A DNA stretch of 48,669 nt from Methanobacteriota archaeon (GTDB lineage: Archaea; Thermoplasmatota; Thermoplasmata; UBA10834), in NCBI GenBank assembly GCA_020725925.1, contig DYTN01000002.1, positions 108,993 through 157,661 of the forward strand. Direction: 5' to 3'. The notes beneath the pieces are model-generated. The model had not been told where the DNA came from, did no database searches, and saw only the letters and a program-made list of their open reading frames with translations. Below, one piece after another: positions 24,718 through 31,501 of the stretch; position 1 is the first letter of the stretch; every line of letters begins with the position of its first letter. A program made the position numbers and the translations under genes.

Positions 24718-25472
24718 TCGGCATCGGTTCTCCTGCCTTCTGTATGACGCCCTTCCTCAACATGGTCGAGAGCATCTCGGAGCACTTCGAGCTGTGGGAG
24801 GTCCTGTCCGAGGGCGAGGACCGGCTGGAGCTCGTACGTGATAGCGTGAGGTACGCTCAGCAGTCGCACGGCATGCACTTCCAGGTGCACGCTCCTCTGA
24901 GCGACGTGAACATCGGAAGCGTGCACGAGCCCATGCGGGTGGCCGCCGTGAACGAGATCAAGCAGACGATATTGATGTGCCACCGCCTCGACATCCCGCT
25001 GGTGACGGTCCATCCGGGCTTCGTCCAGGGCATCGCCTTCCTCAACAGGGCCAAGGCGCTCGAGACGACGAAGCGGTCCGTCAGGGAGATTGCGGCCTAC
25101 GCGTGCGACAGCTCGATCGATGTGACGATCGAGAACCTGCCGGGGGGCATCAACGCCACCTGCACTAACGCTGGCGAGCTGCTCGAGGTCGTGGAGGATG
25201 CAGGTCTTGGCATCTGCTTCGACATGGGTCACGCCAACACCGTCCACCAGGTGGACGAGTTCCTCGCGCTATCCGACAGGTTCAGGAACGTGCACCTGCA
25301 CAACAACGAGGGGCAGTGGGACCAGCACAATAGGATAGACGATGGCTCTGCGGACCTCGCCAAGGTGGTCAAGGTGTTGCGGGATTCCTATAAGGGCAAT
25401 ATCGTGATCGAGTCTGTGAACCTCGAAAGCGGGGCGGAGAGCAAAGCCGTTCTGAAGCGTCTCCTAGCTTAG
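24714..25472 (+). CDS. sugar phosphate isomerase/epimerase-like TIM barrel (AP endonuclease 2 family)
   Basis: Xylose isomerase-like TIM barrel with the metal ligands expected for this fold: VTVHPG (His), DVTIENLPG (Glu), GICFDMGHAN (Asp, His), VHLHNNEG (His) and a final IVIESVN (Glu). The family includes endonuclease IV and many sugar isomerases; at 252 residues and without the endonuclease IV signature motifs, a sugar isomerase or epimerase is more likely. Start is TTG at 24714, after AAGGTGAAGGAG, overlapping the UPF0201 stop. The 3' end overlaps the convergent CPBP protease gene by 9 bp. Confidence 0.82.
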   Translation: MIGIGSPAFCMTPFLNMVESISEHFELWEVLSEGEDRLELVRDSVRYAQQSHGMHFQVHAPLSDVNIGSVHEPMRVAAVNEIKQTILMCHRLDIPLVTVHPGFVQGIAFLNRAKALETTKRSVREIAAYACDSSIDVTIENLPGGINATCTNAGELLEVVEDAGLGICFDMGHANTVHQVDEFLALSDRFRNVHLHNNEGQWDQHNRIDDGSADLAKVVKVLRDSYKGNIVIESVNLESGAESKAVLKRLLA

Positions 25473-26822
25473 GTGTCCGCATCCGAGGCACTGGAACCTT
25501 CCGTTGATGTATCTGGCCTCTGTGTGGCCGCACACAGGGCAGACATAGCCCATTCCGAAGCTGCTGACCGCGGGTGGCGCGCTCGGCGGGGGCTGATGTG
25601 GTTGGGGCGCGGGCGCCTGTGTCGGCACGGTCGAGTAGGTCCATGTGCCGGGAATGGGTGCCCTCATCCTCGGGTCCGTCCACGGTGTGGGGACCGCCCT
25701 CGGCCCAGTCTCGAAGAGCCTCTTCCCGGAGAGGAACTCCGCGACCCTCGTCGTGTAGTATATGAAGAAGATGAGGCCGAACCCAAGCCACATAAGGACT
25801 CCGAGCCCGACGATCATCCTGAGGCGGTCGGATTCGAACACCTCTATGGGCATGCCCAGGTAGTCGGTGGCGAAGTGGAGCATGATGGAGGCCGCGATGC
25901 CGAACCTCAGGAACAGGTATCCGAACGCGAGTCCGCCGACCGCGGCCGGGAGTATCTTCCAGGCCCCCCAACCGGTGACGTAGTGCGCCATGCCGAAGAC
26001 GAATGAGGAGATAATCAGCAGCGAGACCTCGGGTATGCCCAATCTGAACCCTCCCCCCAGCGCGTACGCGTACCAGTTCTTGTTCCAGCTTCTCCGGGCG
26101 AAGTCGACCAGGACCATCGGGAGGCCTATCATGAGGACCCGGACGACTATCTCCTCCCAGACGGATGCGTTGGCGAGGAGGAACAGGCTCTCCTCCACCG
26201 TTCCTATGTCTGGTATCTCCTCGTCGCTAGCTCCGAAAGCCAAGGCCATGACCACAGAGAAGAACATCGTCGCGAACAGCAGCCCACAGGTCTCGAAGAG
26301 AGGGCTGTGCTCCCTCGTGGTGGCCTTCATCGAGAGCTCCTTGAGGAAGGTCTTGTAGCTTCTAAGGACCACCCATGCGCAGCTCGCGACTATCGCGACG
26401 ACCAGGAACAGGTAGTACGCCACGAGGTAGTAGCCCGACAGCTCGAAGAGCGTGACGACGACCGGGACGATCACGAACAAGGTGTACCCGGCCCACTCGT
26501 CCAGGATCTCCGGGACAACCATGTGGATGCCATAGATCAGAGTGAAGAGCATCAGCATCGTCTGGATGCCGAGGGTGATCATCGCGAAGGCGCTCACGGC
26601 CTTGATGACCGCCCTTAGATCGGCACGCTTCGCAGGCCGCCTGTACTGCTGCCAGGCCCATGTGCGCCTGTCACCGGCCATCGGGAGGCCAGCGGCAACT
26701 ATCGAGGGCCTCACGGAGCCGCAGTTCGGGCAGTAGTACGCCCTTTCGGGGAATGCCGTGCCGCAGAAGGGGCAGGAATCCTGACCGGGCGGAGCGGGCC
26801 CAGGCTGGATGTCAGAGCTCAC
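25464..26822 (-). CDS. CPBP-family membrane protease with N- and C-terminal zinc ribbons
   Basis: CPBP (Abi/CAAX-protease-like) glutamic membrane proteases keep three motifs, all present: EEIVVR (EExxxR), FVFGMAH (FxxxH) and LHFATD (HxxxD). About eight TM helices make up the core. Unusually, zinc ribbons sit at both ends: CPFCG...CPNCGS near residue 20-40 and CPVCGH...CLGCGH in the last 25 residues. These may bind substrate or nucleic acid. A minus-strand TATA box (about 26844-26852) predicts transcription from about 26822, where a GTG gives a leaderless start; a GTG at 26843 would add seven residues. Confidence 0.85.
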   Translation of the reverse strand: MSSDIQPGPAPPGQDSCPFCGTAFPERAYYCPNCGSVRPSIVAAGLPMAGDRRTWAWQQYRRPAKRADLRAVIKAVSAFAMITLGIQTMLMLFTLIYGIHMVVPEILDEWAGYTLFVIVPVVVTLFELSGYYLVAYYLFLVVAIVASCAWVVLRSYKTFLKELSMKATTREHSPLFETCGLLFATMFFSVVMALAFGASDEEIPDIGTVEESLFLLANASVWEEIVVRVLMIGLPMVLVDFARRSWNKNWYAYALGGGFRLGIPEVSLLIISSFVFGMAHYVTGWGAWKILPAAVGGLAFGYLFLRFGIAASIMLHFATDYLGMPIEVFESDRLRMIVGLGVLMWLGFGLIFFIYYTTRVAEFLSGKRLFETGPRAVPTPWTDPRMRAPIPGTWTYSTVPTQAPAPQPHQPPPSAPPAVSSFGMGYVCPVCGHTEARYINGRFQCLGCGHLS

Positions 26823-26973
26823 GAGCGCATCAACCGCGTGCACTCTATATTACATTATCGTATTCCAGATTCCCGGCAGGATGTGCTGGCTGCGCTCCCC
26901 GATCCTCCATTTCACAGCAGAGTTCGGTGCGCATGCCCCTGTCTAGGTGGCACATGCTCCTGTCACGGGCGCC

Positions 26974-27000
26974 GACCTAGGTCAACGAACATTTATATTA
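26974..27000 (+). promoter_or_regulatory. palindrome and TATA box before the 82-residue gene
   Basis: The perfect 10-bp palindrome GACCTAGGTC (26974-26983) lies just upstream of a strong TATA box, ATTTATATTA (26991-27000). The start codon at 27044 is preceded by GGAGG. The rest of the 221-bp gap shows no other feature. Confidence 0.5.
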
Positions 27001-27043
27001 ATCGACAATATTCAAGAGCTGCCTATCAAACGGAGGCAACCGG

Positions 27044-27292
27044 ATGGACGATGAAAAGGAGACAAAGGTACAGTTCGAAACTTTGAGCGCCGAGAAGATA
27101 CCGTTCGGAAAGAACAACTTCCTGGCAGTCGCCAGGAAGAAAGCGATCACGGACGAGGGTGTCAGCGAGTTCATCTCGGTGTCAAGAGGGTACTTCCTGC
27201 CGGACGGAAGCGAGAAGTACAAGAAGTCAATAACAATCCCGGACGACCCCAACATCAAGGCCTTCATGACTGAGAAGATAAACAAGCTCTGA
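27044..27292 (+). CDS. 82-residue protein, possible PC4-like ssDNA-binding domain
   Basis: I do not recognise a named family with certainty. After a charged N-terminus (residues 1-17), the pattern FGKNNFLAVARKK...EFISVSRGYFLPDGSEKYKKSITI...NIKAFMTEKI follows the four-strand-plus-helix order of PC4/p15 coactivators, including a Tyr/aromatic strand, a DGxE turn, a Lys-rich strand and a closing helix. If correct it would bind single-stranded DNA and might act in transcription or repair. A good TATA box and GGAGG site (8-nt spacer) support expression. Composition is less GC-rich than the neighbours. Confidence 0.5.
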   Translation: MDDEKETKVQFETLSAEKIPFGKNNFLAVARKKAITDEGVSEFISVSRGYFLPDGSEKYKKSITIPDDPNIKAFMTEKINKL

Positions 27293-27335
27293 GGTCGTCC
27301 TCGCGGGCGCGGTCACAACACCACGCCCACACTCT

Positions 27336-27878
27336 TCATTTCTGCTTCTGCCTCGCCGATAGCGTCTCGATGATCAGCTCAAGATAGGTCTTGGGTTCGA
27401 GCTTGACCAGGGACAGCTCCCTCCGCGCTAGTTCGAGGAGCTCCGCCGACCTCTGCGGCGATTCCGTCATCACCTCCAGCTCGACGAACTCCCCGAGGCT
27501 CTCCACATCATCCAGTTCAATCCTCAGCTTGTCGAGGATGTAGCTTGTCCGTGTCTTCCTTACTGTGTGGAACTCCTTGAACCCGAGCCTCTCGATGATC
27601 CTCTGGGCCGCCAGAGGGCTGTCCGTCCTGAGCGTCAGCTCCTCCCTCGCCTTGGCGTTCTCCTGGTGCATCCTCGGGCCCTTGTAGGTCAGCTCCGAGG
27701 TCCCTTCCAGCTTCCTCAGCCTCAGGGCCTCGTCCGTCTTGCCGAAGTCCCTGGACGGATGCGCGAAGTACACGTCCTCCATCGTTCCCGAGAAGACCTT
27801 CTTCGCTCCCAGGTGCACGAGCGTCTTCTCGACCTTCTCGTTGCTCGGGGACCAGTACTTCGCCTCTACCTCCATCAC
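27336..27878 (-). CDS. CYTH-domain protein (class IV adenylate cyclase-like)
   Basis: CYTH domains are triphosphate tunnel enzymes: class IV adenylate cyclases or triphosphatases. The N-terminal ExExK motif is present as MEVEAK (residues 2-7), followed by the basic and acidic strands LRLRKLEG, ELTYKGP, REELTL, VRKTRTSY and IELDDVESLGEFVELEV that line the tunnel. The 180-residue length matches archaeal CyaB-type proteins, most of which probably hydrolyse triphosphates rather than make cAMP. Divergent from the V4R operon across 129 bp. Confidence 0.85.
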   Translation of the reverse strand: MMEVEAKYWSPSNEKVEKTLVHLGAKKVFSGTMEDVYFAHPSRDFGKTDEALRLRKLEGTSELTYKGPRMHQENAKAREELTLRTDSPLAAQRIIERLGFKEFHTVRKTRTSYILDKLRIELDDVESLGEFVELEVMTESPQRSAELLELARRELSLVKLEPKTYLELIIETLSARQKQK

Positions 27879-27953
27879 GCACTCACCGTAGCGCCATGCA
27901 CTAGATTAACCTGTCCTGGTCCAGCCAGTGGCCGAGAGCGAGCCACACCAAAA

Positions 27954-27971
27954 GATATAAGTCTCGACTTA
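27954..27971 (+). promoter_or_regulatory. TATA box with overlapping inverted repeat, V4R-KaiC-DUF835 operon
   Basis: The TATA element GATATAA (27954-27960) runs directly into TAAGTC-TC-GACTTA (27958-27971), a perfect inverted repeat. A protein bound there would block TBP, so repression is likely. The transcript start would be near 27984, 24 bp before the ATG at 28008. Confidence 0.5.
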
Positions 27972-28007
27972 CAGATAAACGCAACCCCTCGGGACCAGGT
28001 GGATTGT

Positions 28008-28415
28008 ATGGAGCAACCAGAGCGCGCGATCAGACTCCGCAGGGAGGAGCTCGTCGAGATCAAGAGGCTGTATGAGACCGTCATGACATTCGCCTCGCAC
28101 GGGATGTTCTACAGGAGCGGCCGCATCATGGGCGACAGGCTCATACGTACTTCCGGGACGGAGCTCGTGAGGATGAAGGAGGCCCTGGTCAAGGAGGGCT
28201 GGTGCACCGACATAGTGTTCGAGGGCGACACGATAACGGTCGCTGGGTCCATCGAGGCATCCAGCTCGGACTCGCCGACCTGCCACATGCTCAGAGGCAT
28301 CCTGGCGAAGATCTTCGAGGAGCGCACGGGCAAGGACGTCTACTGCCACGAGCGCAAGTGCGTCTCCAAGGGGGACGACAAGTGCGTGTTCGTCATCGAC
28401 ACGGAGGTGCTCTGA
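28008..28415 (+). CDS. V4R-domain sensor protein
   Basis: V4R (4-vinyl reductase) domains bind small hydrophobic ligands and are used as sensors. The 135-residue product has the domain's N-terminal helices (FASHGMFYRSGRIMGDRLIR) and its C-terminal signature CHMLRGILAKIFEERTGK, then the Cys-bearing strand CHERKCVSKGDDKCVFVID, which could bind a metal. I start at the ATG at 28008; the long upstream reading is antisense to the CYTH gene. It is the first gene of a tight three-gene unit with a KaiC-type ATPase (1 bp away) and a DUF835 protein, so it probably feeds a signal to them. Confidence 0.82.
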   Translation: MEQPERAIRLRREELVEIKRLYETVMTFASHGMFYRSGRIMGDRLIRTSGTELVRMKEALVKEGWCTDIVFEGDTITVAGSIEASSSDSPTCHMLRGILAKIFEERTGKDVYCHERKCVSKGDDKCVFVIDTEVL

Positions 28416-28416
28416 G

Positions 28417-29091
28417 ATGACCAGGAAGACCACCGGTATTCCTGGCCTCGACGGCATGCTCCAGGGGGGTTTTCCCTTTCCATCGGCGATACTCGTCGCC
28501 GGCGAGCCCGGCACGGGCAAGACGACCCTTGCGGTCCAGAGTCTCTTCCACGGCGCGAGGGAGGGGGAGAAGGGGCTCTACATAACGGCCATATCTGAGC
28601 CGCAGTGGCTCGTGCAGAAGTTCCTGTCGTCCTTCTCGTTCTACAACCAGGAGATGGTCGAGAAGGGCGTTGTCAACTTCATAGACATAGGCCCCACGCT
28701 GATGAAGAACCCGAGCGACATGCTCAACATCATCAAGAAGAAGATCGAGCAGTACCAGCCGCTCAGGATAGCCATCGACCCCATCACGCCGATGACTGAC
28801 ATGCTCCAGTGGCGCGGGGAGACGAGGGAGTTCATGCACGAGCTCTTCGCCTACCTCAAGGCCTTCAACTGCCTCACGCTCGTGACCGCCGAGATGTCCT
28901 ACGACGACATATCGCACAGCCAGGAGTCCTACATGGTGGACGGAGTGGTCATGCTGTCCTACCCCGAGGAGGAGAAGGTCAGGCGGAAGTTCCTCGAGGT
29001 CCTCAAGATGAGGGGGACCAAGCACACCACGGGCAGGCAGCTCATCGACATAACGGACGAGGGACTCGCGGTACAGGCTGGCCTGAGGTAA
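28417..29091 (+). CDS. single-domain KaiC-type RecA-family ATPase
   Basis: A 224-residue RecA-fold protein of the archaeal KaiC-like group. It shows GIPGLDGMLQGGFPFPSAIL at residues 7-26, Walker A GEPGTGKTT (about 29-37), Walker B RIAIDPI, and the C-terminal EVLKMRGTKHTTGRQLIDIT motif shared by KaiC proteins. The usual glutamate pair after strand 2 reads ISEP instead, as in several archaeal relatives. Such proteins act in signalling and may oligomerise. It lies between the V4R and DUF835 genes and is probably the switch of that module. Confidence 0.9.
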   Translation: MTRKTTGIPGLDGMLQGGFPFPSAILVAGEPGTGKTTLAVQSLFHGAREGEKGLYITAISEPQWLVQKFLSSFSFYNQEMVEKGVVNFIDIGPTLMKNPSDMLNIIKKKIEQYQPLRIAIDPITPMTDMLQWRGETREFMHELFAYLKAFNCLTLVTAEMSYDDISHSQESYMVDGVVMLSYPEEEKVRRKFLEVLKMRGTKHTTGRQLIDITDEGLAVQAGLR

Positions 29092-29099
29092 ACCTACCC

Positions 29100-29618
29100 A
29101 TGAACGGCGATGACGAGCCAGCCCTCAAGAGCGGCAGCTCATACCTGTTCACGGACAAGGGGGTCCAGCGCGCATACGACTCCTTCAAGAGGCTGCTGTC
29201 CGAGGGCAAGCGCGGTCTGGTCATCACTCGCACCCACCCTACCCGGGTGCAGCAGCTGTACGGCTTGGACTGCCCGATCATGTGGATCGCGAAGTCAGTC
29301 AAGCCCGTCGGAGGGGTCATGAGCCTGGAGCCCACGCGGCTGATGAAGATACACAGCACGGTCTCGGACTTCATCAAGGCGAATCCGGGCGCGGTCGTGC
29401 TCCTCGACGGGCTCGAGTACCTCATCACCGAGAACGGCTTCGCCCCGGTGATGAAGGCTATCCAGCTGACGAACGAGGAGGTCGCGATGTCCAGCTCGTA
29501 CCTGCTCGTGCCCATAGACCCGAGGACCCTCGAGACCCAGCAGCTGGGGCTGCTCGAGCGGGAGTTCTCCCTTCCTGGCGAGGACCATCTGGGCGGGCCT
29601 TCGACTGCGTTCAGCTAG
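29100..29618 (+). CDS. DUF835 protein
   Basis: DUF835 is an archaeal domain of unknown biochemical role, found fused to histidine kinases or beside KaiC genes. The 172-residue product opens GSSYLFTDKGVQRAYDSF, then has VITRTHPTRVQQLYGL, a central ANPGAVVLLDGLEYLITENGF segment (Walker B-like strand) and a C-terminal strand SSSYLLVPIDPRTLETQQLGL, all standard for the family. I use the ATG at 29100, 8 bp after the KaiC stop. The three genes V4R, KaiC and DUF835 form one unit; a T-tract follows. Confidence 0.85.
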   Translation: MNGDDEPALKSGSSYLFTDKGVQRAYDSFKRLLSEGKRGLVITRTHPTRVQQLYGLDCPIMWIAKSVKPVGGVMSLEPTRLMKIHSTVSDFIKANPGAVVLLDGLEYLITENGFAPVMKAIQLTNEEVAMSSSYLLVPIDPRTLETQQLGLLEREFSLPGEDHLGGPSTAFS

Positions 29619-29624
29619 CGCCTG

Positions 29625-29629
29625 TTTTT
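29625..29629 (+). terminator. T-tract terminator after the DUF835 gene
   Basis: A T5 run (in CTGTTTTTCTAG) 7 bp after the stop codon fits archaeal intrinsic termination; the same TTTTTCTA context recurs at 45746 and 48115. Confidence 0.35.
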
Positions 29630-29643
29630 CTAGTCGGAGATCA

Positions 29644-30189
29644 TTGACGACTGTGATGTCCAAGGCTGAGGGCCTGGGGAAGGTCCATGTCATCACCGGT
29701 CCGGGCAAGGGCAAGACCTCCGCCGCCTTCGGGCTCGCCATGCGGGCCGCGGGGCATGGGCTCAGGGTCTGCATCGTGCAGTTCATGAAGACCGGGGAGA
29801 CCACAGGCGAGGTCATCTCGTCCCGGAAGCTCAGGAACATCAAGATCGCCCAGTTCGGGACCGGCAGGTTCGTCCCGCCGTCGAAGCCGTCCGAACAGGA
29901 CAGGCGTTGTGCATCGGAGGCCCTCGACCATGCGAAGCAGCTCCTGAGAGAGCGTTCGTGCGAGCTGCTAGTGCTCGACGAGGTGAGCGTTGCCGTAGAC
30001 TTCGGCCTCATTGGCGTTGACGAAGTGCTGGAGCTCCTCAGGAAGAGGCCTCAGGGGATCGAGTTCGTGCTCACGGGAAGGAACGCCCCGCGGGAGTTCA
30101 TCGACTGCGCGGACTACGTGTCATATATAGATGCGAAGAAGCATCCGTTCGACAGAGGGCTCAAGGCGAGGAAGGGCATCGAGTGGTAG
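29644..30189 (+). CDS. cobO: cob(I)yrinic acid a,c-diamide adenosyltransferase
   Basis: CobO/CobA/BtuR enzymes attach the adenosyl group of ATP to cobalt in cobalamin synthesis or salvage. The 181-residue product has the inverted P-loop region VITGPGKGKTSAAFG, then MKTGETTGE, Walker B LLVLDEVSVAVDFGL and the C-terminal LTGRNAPREFIDCADYVSYID. Start is TTG at 29644 after GGAG, with an ATG at 29656 as an alternative. A corrinoid cofactor matches the presence of the MttB-family methyltransferase in the window. Convergent with the winged-helix/ATPase gene, 3 bp apart. Confidence 0.92.
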   Translation: MTTVMSKAEGLGKVHVITGPGKGKTSAAFGLAMRAAGHGLRVCIVQFMKTGETTGEVISSRKLRNIKIAQFGTGRFVPPSKPSEQDRRCASEALDHAKQLLRERSCELLVLDEVSVAVDFGLIGVDEVLELLRKRPQGIEFVLTGRNAPREFIDCADYVSYIDAKKHPFDRGLKARKGIEW

Positions 30190-30192
30190 GGT

Positions 30193-31326
30193 CTATTGCG
30201 TCTTGTCCTTCAGGAAGAGCATGTACCGAATCTCCTCGGCGGAGAACAGGGTGTCCCCCCTGAGGCCCTTGACGTCGTTCTCCCTGAGCATCTTGAGGAC
30301 CTTCGGCTGGCCGTGGGTCATCATCATGATCCTCTTGAACGCGTCCTTCTCAATCCTGTCGTTGCCGAGCAGCCTCTTCGAGCTGTTCTCGTCCAGGCCC
30401 TTGATCTTCAGCTCCCGCACACGGCCCGAATCGACGTGCTTCTTCTGATAGAACCAGTTGTATGCGGGCGTCTCCTGCCTGGCCGTGACGATGATCTTCA
30501 CACCGTCAGCCAGCTCGACGATGGACGAGAAAAGCTCCACGACCTCGTCGGTCACGTTGAAGTAGTCGTCGAACACGATAAGGGCGTTGTTGAGCTTCAG
30601 CGCGTCGGCCAGTCCCTGGACCTGCTTCCTTATGGTCCTGCCGAACTCCACGATGCGGCTCTCCAGCGCCTTGGCCGTCACCTCGGGCGTCAACCGAAGC
30701 CAAAGCAGGTCCTCCTCGAGTTCGCCATCGACGAACTTGCGTGCGAGCGCGGTGGTGCCATACCCCTTGTTGCCCAAGATGACCAGCATCCCAGCATCGC
30801 CGTCCATGAACGACTCGATTGCATCGAGCTCGGAGTCCCTCCCGTAGAACGGCTCGGGAGAGGGCGCGTTTCTGAGGTCCTGCACGGGCGCCCGCCTAGC
30901 CTCGTTCAGGCGGACTACGCCGTCCTTCATCTGCGAAATGGCGGCGATCGCCCGCTTCTTGCCGACCGTCTTCTCGATGTCCCTGCCCACCATGGGCACG
31001 TCCGCACCGTCGACAACAACAGAGAAGAGAGAGTCCGACGCGCCCTGCCAAAGCTTCTCAGCGCCCTTGAGCCCCTCCGAGGTCACGGCGTAGACATTCA
31101 TCCGGCGCTCGTGCCCTCGGACCCTGCCCATCAGCTCGGCCACCAGCCCCTCCTTGATGAGACTCCTAACCGCGCGCGGGACGTGCGTGCGCGATATCCC
31201 GACGGCCAAAGCGATTCCGGCCTGCGTGCTGTCGGGGGCGTACTCCTCCGGGGCCATGTCCGTCGCGAACCTCGACAGGTGAAGTAGCACCCGGTCGTTG
31301 ACGCTGAGCTGGCCCTGGTCTGGCAT
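30193..31326 (-). CDS. winged-helix regulator fused to a STAND/AAA-like ATPase
   Basis: A 377-residue protein. An N-terminal winged helix (about 1-90) includes AGIALAVGISRTHVPRAVRSL as recognition region (two parts of at most 20 residues: AGIALAVGIS, RTHVPRAVRSL). An ATPase module follows, FYGRDSELDAIESF then a P-loop-like LGNKGYGTT (184-192). The invariant Lys is Thr191, so ATP hydrolysis may be lost or altered. Walker B FDDYF (252-256) and sensor-like IIVTARQ remain. It is leaderless (TATA 31350-31357), with an inverted repeat over its own start codon that suggests autoregulation. It diverges from the giant surface protein gene and probably controls it. Confidence 0.8.
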   Translation of the reverse strand: MPDQGQLSVNDRVLLHLSRFATDMAPEEYAPDSTQAGIALAVGISRTHVPRAVRSLIKEGLVAELMGRVRGHERRMNVYAVTSEGLKGAEKLWQGASDSLFSVVVDGADVPMVGRDIEKTVGKKRAIAAISQMKDGVVRLNEARRAPVQDLRNAPSPEPFYGRDSELDAIESFMDGDAGMLVILGNKGYGTTALARKFVDGELEEDLLWLRLTPEVTAKALESRIVEFGRTIRKQVQGLADALKLNNALIVFDDYFNVTDEVVELFSSIVELADGVKIIVTARQETPAYNWFYQKKHVDSGRVRELKIKGLDENSSKRLLGNDRIEKDAFKRIMMMTHGQPKVLKMLRENDVKGLRGDTLFSAEEIRYMLFLKDKTQ

Positions 31327-31357
31327 CGACTCTTATGATGCCACTGTGCTTATATAA
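31321..31357 (-). promoter_or_regulatory. TATA box and start-codon inverted repeat of the regulator gene
   Basis: TGGCATC (31321-31327) and GATGCCA (31337-31343) form a perfect inverted repeat spanning the start codon and predicted transcript start, next to the TATA box TTATATAA (31350-31357). A degenerate second copy, TGGCGTC...GACGTGCC, lies at 31370-31394 between the two promoters. Confidence 0.55.
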
Positions 31358-31422
31358 CCGTGCTGGTTTTGGCGTCATCAGAATCCGACGTGCCGAGGTC
31401 CGTCTGGTAGTTGGTATTGACC

Positions 31423-31454
31423 TCAACATGTTTATATACGGTCCAACACGTTGA
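31423..31454 (+). promoter_or_regulatory. inverted repeat flanking the TATA box of the surface protein gene
   Basis: TCAACATGTT (31423-31432) and AACACGTTGA (31445-31454) match as inverted arms at 9 of 10 positions, with the TATA box TTTATATA (31431-31438) overlapping the left arm. Binding would occlude TBP, so this is a likely repressor operator. Confidence 0.6.
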
Positions 31455-31501
31455 ATCGCCAGAAATCAGAGAGTTCTCTCTCCCCCCGGAGGACCGATAT
31501 C

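Noticed and set aside
29100-29618. RecA-like ATPase activity for the DUF835 protein because of its VVLLDGLEYL strand
   Set aside because: There is no Walker A motif; the strand is a normal feature of DUF835.
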